Source: Zea mays
Taxonomy: Eukaryota > Streptophyta > Magnoliopsida > Poales > Poaceae
Assembly (NCBI RefSeq): GCF_902167145.1
Contig: NC_050097.1
Span: 146,469,982-146,533,981, forward strand
Direction of reading: 5' to 3'
DNA: 64,000 nt
In this document: piece after piece, positions 48,901 through 59,774 of the stretch
Numbering within the stretch: position 1 is the first letter of the stretch
Layout of the letters: every line of letters begins with the position of its first letter
Notes under the pieces: model-generated
Told to the model about the DNA's origin: nothing
What the model saw: the letters and a program-made list of their open reading frames with translations, nothing else
The model's database searches: none
Translations under genes and position numbers: made by a program

Positions 48901-50741
48901 AAATCCATATCAGCATATATCGAATCCTGTGTGATCGCCAAACCCGAAACGGCATCACACGAGCCAACCAGATCCTAACACGTGGGTAGGGATGAAAACG
49001 GTCGGAAATGGTCGCTAAACACTAAAACCATTACCGTTTCATATTTTTTATCAGAAACAAAATCAAAAACGGTAACTCCGAAAACGGAAACGATATCGGT
49101 ATTTCGGAAACATCGAAAACAAAAGTTCGATGCGGAAAATACACTGGTAACGGTCGAAATATAAAATACGATCAGTAAACATATCAAACTTCACAATACA
49201 ACAAAGTTGACAAAAGATCACAAAGACCACAAGTTCACAATTCATGATATAACAAGTTCACAATATAACAAGTTCACAAGGATCACAAATTTATAATATA
49301 AAAAGTATGCAAAGATCACAAGTTCACAATATAACAAGTTCACAGTATAACAAGTTCATGAAGATCACAAGTTCATAGACTCAAAGTTCACAATTCACAA
49401 TATCCACTCGATTTAGCTGACATGGCATGCTTACTCATGAAATATTTTTCTCACATAAAGAGTTCTTTCACTGCCTCACCGGAAAACCTTAAAATCTAGT
49501 GTGTGGTAAAGACAGACTGTCGGTTCTCTGTCATTATATATTACTAATACATAACATGTGCATAGAAAAGAGTGGATTCATTCGAGAGACCAATTGTTAA
49601 TCTCAATTGCCTTCCAACACCATCTATCACAAAAAATCTTAAGGCGTCCAAAAAATACAAAATAAGCAATCCTTATCTAGAGACGTACAGGCGATGCGAA
49701 AAAATCACATGCTGGAAAATTCCGAAAAAAAATTCCGAGACACAATTCTGGAAAATTCCGAGACAAATATCGGGTAATTTCCGACAAAAACCAGTAACCG
49801 AAGGAAACGGTCGGTAAAACACCACGCCGATTCCGATAGAAAATTTTGATTCCGATACCGATTCCGTTTTCGAAAAATACCGTTACCAATTAATTTGGTC
49901 GAAAAATTTCGAAATTGGTTTCCAGAATACCGAAAAATTCCGAAACCGTTTTCATCCCTACACGTGGGCACGAGAGCAGTTTTCCCACCTCTCACACGTT
50001 GCATGCGAGGACTAGAGACCGTGCGGGAGCTACGCATGCAAGGGGCCCCACAAGGCGGTTTCGCTAGTGCAGATCACGCACAAGCATGCAGTGCGTTTTT
50101 TTTTCTCTTACTTCTCCATTTTCTCCTTGCTGCAACCGCACGGATGGCTCACATCATGGCTGATGTTGCTGATTTTACCTTGGCTCGTATCTTGACCGAG
50201 CGAGTGAGACGATTGTGTACACAACATGGTTGATGTTGCACGACGAGGCAAGACAAGAGGATAGATGGGGGTAGACGAGGTTAGCGGACATGAGCAGCAT
50301 GCCGTTTGCGAGAAGAAGTGGTTCAGTGATTTCGCGAAAAAGGACACAAGATCAGGAATAGGCTCGACGAGAGGAAGAAATATATATATATATATATTAA
50401 CAAGATTCTAGATTTTTTATAGGTTTTCCCAAATGCTAAATTTTTAGGTATTTATATAATATTAGAAAAAACTGAAATTCAACCACTCTTGGGAACGTCC
50501 TCGAGATATTTTTAACATGTTTTTGATAAAATTTTGCACTCATAAACACTACGCATCGGCATGAATGCAACACTCAAGCTCCTCTAAGATTTTATTTTAC
50601 TAGGCTTACACCTAGATATAAAATAAAATAATTGTACACTTTTAGGAAAAAGAGAAGGAAAGTAAAGAAATGAGATTGTAACACCTGAATTTGGTGGATA
50701 TTAGAAAAGAAATTGTATACCCCCAAATTCAGAGTGTTACA
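45915..50741 (-). mobile_element. Tekay-like LTR, antisense, carrying a hAT insertion
   Basis: Starts TGTCACACCCGG and ends GAGTGTTACA, so it is one antisense LTR of about 3845 bp once the hAT element (48987-49960) and its 8-bp duplication are removed. The tail shares the Tekay LTR wording. The middle (47640-48560) is full of GCGCGACACGCG-type runs as in 3540-4230. Flanking 5-mers do not match: AACCG on the left and TCCGT on the right. A (TA)n microsatellite lies at 47357-47379 and another at 50380-50397. No internal genes. Confidence 0.82.
48987..49960. mobile_element. Non-autonomous hAT transposon (974 bp)
   Basis: Terminal inverted repeats TAGGGATGAAAACGGT and ACCGTTTTCATCCCTA are flanked by a perfect 8-bp duplication CACGTGGG (48979-48986 and 49961-49968), the hAT signature. 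No transposase is encoded; open frames are short and overlap on both strands. The centre (49190-49395) has many ACAAGTTCACA-type repeats, and the arms are rich in CGGAAA/TTCCG motifs in opposite orientations. It inserted into the antisense LTR. Confidence 0.93.
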
Positions 50742-51006
50742 TCCGTCTCTATAGATCTTCTTTGTACTCGTGCTAGCCATAGGTATAGTTACTCATCTTA
50801 GAAGCTAGTGGAATTTATAAGAAGATAAGGTGAAAGAATACCATTGATTAGTTGAGATCATGATCCAACTGTAGATGTTGTAATCGATGTTTGTTAAGTG
50901 TTTTTTGATAAAGCTATGTGAGTTGGTGGTGAGGGGTTTAAGTGCTAAATTTGACATATATATGATTGGATCACAATCTATAGGTCTAGAAGACTCACTT
51001 GCAGAT
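50742..51006. other. No recognisable feature
   Basis: 265 bp of AT-rich sequence between an LTR and a CACTA-like terminus. No ORF, repeat family or RNA gene seen. Confidence 0.4.
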
Positions 51007-51240
51007 ACACTACATGATTCTTATTCATTTTTGGTGGCCCAAAATCACCAAAAATAGGACTTAATTTTCGGCAACCCCACCCTAACCATCGAAAATAGCT
51101 AGTTTTCTACGGCCGCATGCAGGCCACCAAAAATAAGGATATAACTTTTTTTACGGACGCTCCTCTAGCCACCAAAAATAAGGATTGTTAATTTTGGCGG
51201 CCACACTTCTGGCCGCCTTAGCAACTAGAATGTTAAGTTC
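51007..51240 (+). mobile_element. CACTA-like terminus and subterminal repeats
   Basis: CACTACATGATTC at about 51009 is followed by GGTGGCC, CACCAAAAATA and GGCCACCAAAAATAAGG motifs up to 51200. An antisense transposase fragment follows at 51640, so this may be the 3' end of an antisense CACTA. No target duplication could be verified because the other end is missing. Confidence 0.5.
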
Positions 51241-51639
51241 ACCACTATTCAAATGAATTATTTGTCAAACTAACCTCATGTCTAGAACCTCCATCCTGTC
51301 AAGAAGCTCCAAGTGCTAGTATCACCGGTGGTGGAGTACCATAATTGTTGTGGTCCATAACACCTGATTCCTGCAAAAGCAAGATAAATTACAAGGTTTC
51401 AACAATATTTGTGAAAGGTTACAATAAAAGAGACATAACGAGCTTAATTACCTAGAAAAAAGATATACTTTTAGCAAGTTAATCCAAGATTCAAAAGGTT
51501 TGATAGAAATGCCATGTCTAAACTAAATTGAACTAGAATGACGCACTGGAGCTAGTTCATAATAAATTCAAGTATAGATACTTATCGATGCACCTAAGCT
51601 GGAGGTTCCTCATGCATGGACATTGTATCACATTGTAGG

Positions 51640-52170
51640 AGCATAGACATTGTGTTCCTTTGCGAAATACACACTCATGAAGTATGAAACATCCTTTAGC
51701 AAATAAGCTTCAGTGAAGCATCCTCCTACTCTTGCATTATTTTCATCCATGGCTCACAAGTATTTGAGTGCTCTTTCAATGTGATACATCCACTTATATT
51801 TTATAAGGCCTCCAACCTTTGGCTCATATGGAATCTGAATAAGTAGATGCTGCATCAGGTTGAAGAATCCTGGTGGAAATATTTTTTCTAGCTTGCATAG
51901 TAACACCAGTATTTATTCTCCAACTTCTCCATCATATTTTTACTAATTTCTTTAGCACAGATGTGCCTATATAAATAGCTTGGCTTATCTATTGCTTGCC
52001 ACATGGCGTCGGGCTTGTAACCACAAAACATTACACGGATAAGCCACTCCACTAGTATATGGTAGTCATGGCTCTTCAACCTAGTTATTTTTCTCATTTT
52101 CAAATTCATAGCTCACTTTAAGCCCGCAGCATAACCATCTGGAAATTTTAGTTTTTCATCCATCTCATCA
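51640..52170 (-). pseudogene. CACTA transposase (TnpD) central fragment, antisense
   Basis: The minus strand reads DGYAAG, then LKSHDYHILVEWLIRVMF, then YLYRHICAKEISKNMMEKLE, PPGFFNLMQHLL, YKWMYHIERALKYL and FAKEHNVYAP. This parallels the C-terminal half of the TNP2 domain in 28830-31009 (there LKSHDYHIIMERLLPVMFRG). It is cut at both ends and contains several stops. It comes from a different CACTA family. Confidence 0.8.
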
Positions 52171-52403
52171 CCTCGATCTGTCCTTAGGGGTATAACAACT
52201 GAGGAGGAGTTGGAGTCGTTCTTGCTGCACTGCGCCTCGCTCCATCCTCAACCGCAACGCCCCGACCATCTTCTTCATAGCTGGTGTGTTTTTCCATCCT
52301 CATTCTCTGTTTGTGTTCTTTCTTCACTTGAGGTCATAGATCTCTCCTCCCTAAGCCATGGTCGAACAAGCCGCCTAGCGCGTGCTTCCGAGGCCCCAGC
52401 GCG
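52171..52403. other. Unassigned sequence between CACTA fragment and LTR
   Basis: A mostly CT-rich stretch with one short + frame (52210-52422, running into the LTR). No homology recognised. It probably represents the target in which the LTR at 52404 inserted. Confidence 0.3.
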
Positions 52404-54876
52404 TGTCACACCCGGATTTTAAGGGGCAAACCCGGACAAGACTCACATGTGTGCTAGGATCAAGTCTCACACATATGATGACTCATGGTACAGAAACGAA
52501 TGGCACATCATTAATATATAACAGAGTTCTATACAAAATAGATAAATAATTACATCATACGAAGACACCGATCCAGCAACCATAGTTGACTGGGAGACGA
52601 CAGCCTAGAACTCTCACAAATCTCATTGCGACATCCTTCATACTCCTCATCTTGTGGTACCTGTTCCTGACCTAGGGGGTTGTGAGTACAGCAAGGGTGA
52701 GCTCACATACGTTCATTGCTCAACAATTTGTGGGGAATAATGTGCATAAACTCACCAAAGGTGGGAGCTCATGTGAATTGTAAGTCTTACCAAAGGAGAT
52801 GGTTAAAGCTGAGAATTGCTTTTAAAGTTGGTCAAAATTTTATTAGCAGTTACTAAGTATAAGTAGATACCAACCCAATTAAATAAGAGATCACAATTGA
52901 TAATAACACTCGCGATGCAATGCATACGGCAGATTAAGTTTAGTTCCATAAATTAATCATGCGAGAGTCCTGAGTCGCTCTTGATCGTGAGCACATCTGA
53001 TATACCAGTTTTACACTCTACAGAGGTTACGCCCTTTACCCACAACTCGTGTATCCCGTCTAGCCAAGGTTTGCAAGGCCCTTATACACTTCTGAGGTGA
53101 ATGGCTAGGGATCCACTACGAGGCCTTTACAAAGTTCCACTAGCTTTAGAAAACCTCCTATGATTTCTGAGCAGGGCAATATAGGACTCCCTCATCCAAA
53201 AAGCCATCGCAGCATGATCAACCCGAGAACCTCCCTATACGCAGCTCCTCTACCGCCCTTGCCCCTTTTGGGTAAGGTAGTCCTCCACTAGCTTTCCTAA
53301 TTAGTCAGCCAAGGGCGTCCCATTCCACCCTTGTGGTAGCACGGATATCTCAAGTTAAGCTCCATGTTCCAATTAACACAATGATCTTGTCATGAACAGT
53401 AATTAAAACAACCACATAACTAGAATATGATCATAATGTAACATTAATTTCCCAAAACCAAGTAGAGCAATAGCACATACTACCCAAAAGTTCAGTGGTA
53501 AACAAGGTGTGGGATAAAAAAATCAAGGGAAACCTATTAGGTCCCATCAAATTAACCTAAGCATGTCACATTGATTAACAAGAATGGTATTGGGTAAAGA
53601 GAAAAGTGATCAAGGGCACAACTTGCTTGTGACTTGAGATCCCAGGTACTTCACCAAATTGATCTTCGGGTAACTCGTAACCTCGTTGCTACTCATAGCA
53701 TTACAAACAAATAGACAAGGAGTACATAAAAATAATAGTACACCAAACATGAGGACAAACAACGTAAGAATATTCCACGCGACGCTACGAGATCGTAGGT
53801 TCGAGAATCACTAAATTCCGAGCTACAATTATGAAGTTATGATTTTCTGAAGATTTAGGTATTAGATATAAAAAATTAAGTGCATAATTTTAACCATATG
53901 TTTCATAACAAAATAAGGTTACTAGATGATAACCAATATTAATATGAATCTAATGCAACTGGAATGGATAAAAAAGGAGTTAAAATGTGGGAGATATGAT
54001 TTTTCTAAACAATCTATATTTATTTTTATATTATAAATCGGATTCCAGAATTTCTTTATAAAGTCAGGGCTTCTTTACAATTTTCAGGGGCCAATTTGTA
54101 ATTGTTTTAAACCGCACGTGGAAGGCGAGTTCATTTGCAAAAAACACGAGGTCTCTTATGTAAAAGCTTCTACTAAAGGGGTATCTGCCCGCCTGAGCCA
54201 TTGGATCCACAACAGACGGACAATATTAGACTTAACATAACATCCAAACGGTACACAATCCTGACCGCAAGATCCTAATTCACGATCACGATTAAATCGC
54301 TCTTATCCCAACCTGTACACTACTCTAATCATTCGATTCCGAATCGACGGCCAGATCTTTATGAAGCAAGACCCATTTTCAACCCTTGGATCCAATTTCA
54401 ATGGTCGACTCTTCATCCAAGCGAAGGGGTAACTCTTTCTAATCTAAGGCGCTCATCCTCGATTGGACAACCTATGTTCATCTTCTACCTCTCGCCCCCT
54501 TACCCTCACCCCGCGGGTCAGCTCCAGGAGCAACCGAGGCCCATCATGGCACCCTGACCAGCCATGACACCGTGCCGTTGAACACACGAGTGCAAGTCTA
54601 ACCGAGGCCGCACGATGAAGGAATGGAGAAAAGTAACAACCTGTGGAAGGGAACACTTATCGACAACGAGACCGTGCCAACATGGCCGATGGGTGATGAT
54701 GGCCGCCCGACGATGTCGCTCACGCACCGGTGCGGACTTCCTCGGCCCCGGCTATCTCTCAACGCCCAACTCGGCCAGGCACACAGGCGGTGGAACGAGT
54801 CGAACATCCATAGCTCCCTTGCATAGCACGACCGAGCCTACGATTCGTCCATCGTTGCAGCTTTTCTCTCTTCCGT
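52404..54876 (-). mobile_element. Tekay-like LTR, antisense, cut at 54876
   Basis: Starts TGTCACACCCGG at 52404 and matches 1-1864 from 52725 onward, apart from 295 bp (54444-54738) present only here. At 54876 the match stops exactly where another LTR begins, so it was interrupted by that insertion. Its remainder is outside the window. No gene is called; frames at 54453-54950 run through the CG-rich part on both strands. Confidence 0.8.
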
Positions 54877-56507
54877 TGTCACACCCGGTTTTAGAAGGCA
54901 AACCGAATGCGAACTATGTATGTGCCAGGATCAGCAATTCACGTACATAGCAGTTACATAACTGGACATCATCACACAATGCTCAAATAATGACATAAAA
55001 GAGGGTATAATAGTCGATTACATCATGATGTCCGAGACATCCACATAGTCTTTAACAATAATCAAAGTGCGGAAAAGAAACATAGATACACACGGCCTAC
55101 ACAGGCAGCCAACTGAGGGTTTGCTGCTAACCCACGCCTAGAACTCATCGTACTCATGGAACTCCTAGAAGTCTTCCTCCACGACTTCATCTTCACCTGA
55201 GCAGTGGTTGCAACGCTGACAACCTGGGGGTGGGTTTTGTGTGTAAAGCAAGACTGAGTACACATCAACATACTCAGCAAAATGTCCCGTTTGGTTGTAG
55301 TGGACTAGCTTTATGTAGAGTTAAGTCAAGCAATTGCTTTTAGTTGGTCAGGTTATTATTTACTAGTAGAAAGTCAGGTTTTAGCATTAACCCAAGTTAT
55401 TAACCCAGATGTACCCTTTCCAAATAGAAAGAATACCACTTACCATTACCATAGGCATAATCATAACCATCATCCTCGTCACCACCTGTAAACCATACAT
55501 CTCTGATCAAGTATCTCTAATCAATGGAGCTCCCTTGGCCGCTCATAAACGCGAGCACGGCTGATATATCAGTTTCATAACACTCTGCAGAAGTTGCGCA
55601 CTTTAACCACAAGCTGTGATTCCCTCTTGCCTCGGGCCGATCAAACCCTTAAACACTACCAAGGTGAATAGGTAGGGTCTCACTACGTAGCCTTTACAAA
55701 GATTCCCTGGGGCTGTAGCCACCCGTTAGGTTTCCTAAATGCACCGAACTCCTCCTTAAGGGGTGAACCAACCTTGGCAGAGCGAGCCGCATACACCGAG
55801 TCCCATTAACGGCACGACGGTGAAGCAAACTACACCCCAGTTCCTCTAATTACTCAGCTAAGGGCGTCCCACTCCACCCTCATGGTTGCACTGTTTTCCG
55901 GGGCGGTCATCCAACGAACAGGTCCTTACGGAGAGGCACTCGAGAAACAGCTCGAGTCCCCTTAAGGGCCACAAGTACCATCATCATAATCAAAAGGGAA
56001 AACAGCATATCATAGATATCTCATCATGTTCATTGATTAATGTGAAGCGCTAGCATAAAGCTAAACTGAAATAACCCAACCAGAATAGGTAAACAAGGAC
56101 AAGATAGACAAAATCTAGTCAATCCTTAGGTATAAATGTGTAAATGTGGGGAATGAATTATAAGAATGAGTAGGACATAGATGGGTCAAGGGACACTTGC
56201 CTTCACCAACCGACTGCTGCTCAGGATCTTCACCTGCAACTCCTTTGGACTTCGCCATCTGACCGTTATCTATACGAGTTCAAACATACATTCCACACAT
56301 TTAATACAAAAGAACAGTACACCATACAATGGAATGCAATAAATAAACAGACATTCGACGTAGGGCTCACACTTTCGACTAAGCGAGAAAGAGAAAGTAA
56401 CGGTCGAGGCTACGGCCGAAGAGCGATCGCGTTACATGATTATAAATTAGAATACTCGTCTAAACAGAATGGTATTAATTTGGCCATGGCGTTTAGCATA
56501 AGGTAAG
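54877..56507 (-). mobile_element. Tekay-like LTR, antisense, 3' part (continues at 63926)
   Basis: TGTCACACCCGGTTTTAGAA begins this LTR, the reverse complement of the 3' end of the LTR at 23727 (both carry GATCCTGGCACATACATGG-like and TGAACATGATG wording on the sense strand). It is cut at 56507 by the Tat-type element. After that element's right target duplication the sequence resumes at 63926 with GCGCGACA-type runs and continues out of the window. Confidence 0.8.
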
Positions 56508-56512
56508 GTCGT

Positions 56513-57195
56513 TGTTGGGGGCCTTCGGCTCCCGAAGGTCCTCAAGAAACATAATTTGATAATATTTTCCAAGTGTAATATGTGAACAGGCACCTTCGAA
56601 ACAGGCACCTTCGGAGTCAGGTTGCGAATGGTTAAGACGAAGCTTGACTGGAATGAAAAACGATCATGACGAAGGATAAGGCGATCACGAAGCTATATGT
56701 AGAAAGGCTTCGGTAGAACGACAGAAAAGAAGAACCGACTTAAAGATGAAAAGCCAAATTGGACCTCGAAGAATTACTGTAGTTATTGATAAATGTAAAG
56801 GGCATCTATGTAATTTTACACGGGCTGCGATCCGTGTCTATAAATAGGTGAACAGTACTCCCGTACTGTTCACGCTGACTTGGCATACGCTTTTTTGCAT
56901 CACCTTTGTACCTTTACTTTTCATCAATCCGAAGGTACAATTGTAATTCATTTTTATAAATTTAATAATGAAAATATATCTATGGTAATACTGGTATTAT
57001 CACTCGTACATTATGTATACTTGCTCTATCTTAATCATTTGTCAACCTAACGAAGGTCTTTTCTTTTGTAACCTTCGTCCGAGATTCGTTATACCCGAAG
57101 GGATATATCGTTTCTAAGGGCGGAGGAGTTCGACATTTAACACTTTTATGTTGTCTTGTTCTTGATTCATAGCATTTGAGAACAAGCCCCCAATA
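56513..57195 (+). repeat. 5' LTR of the Tat-type element
   Basis: 683 bp, ends CCCCCAATA (the 3' LTR ends CCCCCAACA). It opens with a small palindrome CCTTCGG/CCGAAGG. A TATA box at 56839-56846 is followed at once by a perfect 11-bp hairpin (56848-56873). Many CTTCGG hexamers are present. Confidence 0.93.
56839..56846 (+). promoter_or_regulatory. LTR TATA box
   Basis: TATAAATA in the context GTCTATAAATAGG. It recurs at the same place in the 3' LTR (63564-63571). It would start the full-length RNA about 30 bp downstream, close to 56870. Confidence 0.7.
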
Positions 57196-57212
57196 TTGGC
57201 GCCCACCTCCGG
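57196..57212 (+). other. Primer-binding site of the Tat-type element
   Basis: TTGGCGCCCACCTCCGG directly follows the 5' LTR. A TGGCGCCCACC-type site is usual after LTRs of Tat Gypsy elements. I did not match a specific tRNA. Confidence 0.7.
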
Positions 57213-57269
57213 TCAACTCACTTCCACTTTTTGGGTTTTTGAAAAACTTCGGCAAGCGTCACCTTCGTC

Positions 57270-58787
57270 ATGCCGCCTAAAAAAGCTTCAACGACAGGGG
57301 CTGCCACTCTGCAGCCGCTGGACCCCAATCAGGATGTCGTCTCTCTCAGGGAGGCCCGAAGCTAGAAGAGGAAGGCCATCAGTCCAACGCCTCCGGAAGA
57401 CGATTTGGACCAAGAAATACAAAAAATGGAGATGCTCCATCAACAGGTTCAACAGAAGAAGGAGAAGATGGCTCGTCTAGCTGATCTTCAAAAACAGATA
57501 GATGAAGCCTCTGAAGAGCTTCGACATCTCGCTCAAGATGACCAAAATCAAAGGCCCCCGCGCAGAGAGCTTCATCAAGAGGGTTTCTACAACGAGGATG
57601 ACTGGTATGAAGATTTCCATCACGGAAATTTTGCTTTTGATGATGCTTCTCCCTTGTCAACAGAACTGCAGGCTGTTCCTTGGCCACAATCTTACAAGCT
57701 GCCTCAGCTCCCCATGTACGACAGTCATTCAGACCCAAAACAATTCTTGATGAGCTATGAGGCAACTATATCTTCGTACGGTGGCAACACGGCGGTCATG
57801 GCAAAGTCCTTCGTCATAGCTGTCAGGAGCGTTGCACAAACTTGGTACTCTTCCCTTAGGCCAGGGACAATCACCTCATGGCAAAAGCTGAAGGATATGC
57901 TGATAACCAGCTTCCAAGGGTTTCAGACGAAGCCAGTCACTGCTCAAGCTTTATTCCAGTGCACACAGGATCACGAAGAATACCTTCAGGCATATGTCCG
58001 AAGGTTCCTATGTCTGAGGGCACAGGCACCAACAGTGCCCAATGAAATTGTCATTGAGGCCATGATCAAGGGGCTTCGGCCAGGACCTGCAGCTCAGTAC
58101 TTTGCCAGGAAGCCTACTCAAACTCTGGAGAAGCTGCTTCAGAAGATGGACGAGTACATTCGGGCCGACAATGATTTTCGCCAAAGAAGGGAGGAAGCTC
58201 TCAGGTTCTCTGAAATGACTAGGGGCTTCGGAGGAAGATTTTATCCAAGGCACGTCAGGTCAATTCACAATTCTACTCAAAACGACGACAAAGGGAGTCA
58301 ACAGCAAAGGCCACAATGCTCCTCGCAAGCTTCGGGGCAACAGCAAAGTTCCTTCCGGCCGCCAGCGCCAAGGGGCAGAGGCGCCAGGGGCTTCGGGGGA
58401 AGATTTGGGGATCAATCAAGAAAAATATACTACTTATTCTGTGGTGAGGGTAAGGGCCACACCACCAGGATGTATCACATTACCATCCAGAAGCAAAAGG
58501 AGCTAGCAGAAGCTGCTGCACAACAGAACCAGCCGAAGCAGGTCATGCATACTGCTTCGTACCATTCGCCTTATATTCCAGAATATGTAGGCAATCACCC
58601 AGCAGCCTCTTTTGCTTCGGCAAGCCAATCCCAAGCTTCCTGGCAACAGCTTCCACCGCCACCACCAATACAACGAGCTTCGCAGCCAGAAGGGAGCCAG
58701 CACTCCCACCCCCAGAGGGACTTCAGAGAAGAATCCGAAGCTCGCATAGTCAATAGCACTGTGCTAGAGTCGAAGCACATTTATTGA
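57270..58787 (+). pseudogene. Tat-type gag, one early stop
   Basis: The ATG at 57270 (MPPKKASTTG) opens the frame; a TAG at 57363 interrupts it, and a second ATG at 57405 could restart translation. The restarted protein has 460 residues: an N-terminal coiled coil (QQVQQKKEKMARLADLQKQI), then the Retrotrans_gag core (YKLPQLPMYDSHSDPKQFL, SWQKLKDMLITSFQGFQ, EEYLQAYVRRFLCL). A Gly/Arg/Gln-rich region and a degenerate zinc knuckle (YYLFCGEGKGHTT, with one Cys ligand replaced) follow, then a tail ending HIY. It forms the nucleocapsid. It ends without any protease or pol, so the element depends on others. It is convergent with the antisense gene that ends at 59775. Confidence 0.85.
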
Positions 58788-59060
58788 TAAATATCCTACC
58801 AAAACAGCAGTTTTTTCGCATTTTTACATCCAGTATTACTTTTTTGTTAATAAGGAACAATTATGGGAAGTTTAAGTGTCTTTTATCGTTTTTCAATTTC
58901 TTGTAACACTTTTTCCATAGGCTTGAGTTGCCGAAGTATACGAATTTATGGTGGCATGAAGGACCGTTGTATTGTCAAAAGTTTTTTATAACGGACATAG
59001 TGTAAATTGTTCGAAATAGTAAAAAGTCGTTCCTAAAGGAGAGCAGAGTAAGTTTTCTGA

Positions 59061-59278
59061 GCTTACAGCGAAAAGTCAGCGCTGATTCCGCCGAAAGTAA
59101 GAGGCGAAGAAGCTCCTAAGGGAGGCTTACAGCGAAAAATAAACGCTGATTCCACTGAAAGTAAAAGGCGAAGAAGCTCCTAAGGGAGGCTTACAGCGAA
59201 AAATAAACGCTGATTCCGCTGAAAGTAAAAGGCGAAGAAGCTCCTAAGGGAGGCTTACAGCGAAAAGTCAACGCTGAT
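59061..59278. repeat. 64-bp tandem repeats between the two convergent genes
   Basis: About 3.4 copies with starts (GCTTACAGCG) at 59061, 59125, 59189 and 59253, exactly 64 bp apart. Each unit has GCTTACAGCGAAAA, CGCTGATTCC, GGCGAAGAAGCTCCTAAGGG. AGCG and CGCT in each unit can pair (TACAGCG with CGCTGA). Copies are nearly identical, the first being most diverged. The surrounding 58788-59774 holds no gene. Confidence 0.92.
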
Positions 59279-59774
59279 ATAAAAAGTGTGTGTGCTCTAT
59301 TACAGGGATATTTATCTGTGGCACAAATGTCATTTTGCATAACATAACATCATCACATCATTCTGCATAACATAAGCATCATACAGCATATTGCATGTGA
59401 AACAACAAGTGGATACAGTATTGATCTTTGGAGAATATTTTGGAAAAGAGAAAATCGTACTAAAGCACAAGGCAAGTCGAGAAGAAGTGTAGCTTCACTA
59501 GAGAGGCAACAAAAAACTTTTCTATAGCTTCGGAGAATATTTCACGAAGCTTGGATAATCTTCACCAGCGAAGCATGCAATTTCTTGTGATATAAGATTT
59601 TCTTCACGAAGCATGAAAAGAAGGGAAGGTGTTTTTTCGCCGAAGGCTCAAAAAATGGTATGTATGCAGGATTTCATGCATCGTAAAGAATTAAAACTGT
59701 ACATGGTTTATATATTACATTCAAAGTTACAATATATTACATACGTTACGTTCCAAATGTTTTTACAGTAGCAT

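Noticed and set aside
50742..50746. TCCGT to the right of the LTR at 50741 equals the five bases before the LTR at 54877
   Set aside because: The DNA beyond these five bases does not match, so shared origin is not supported; chance is likely.
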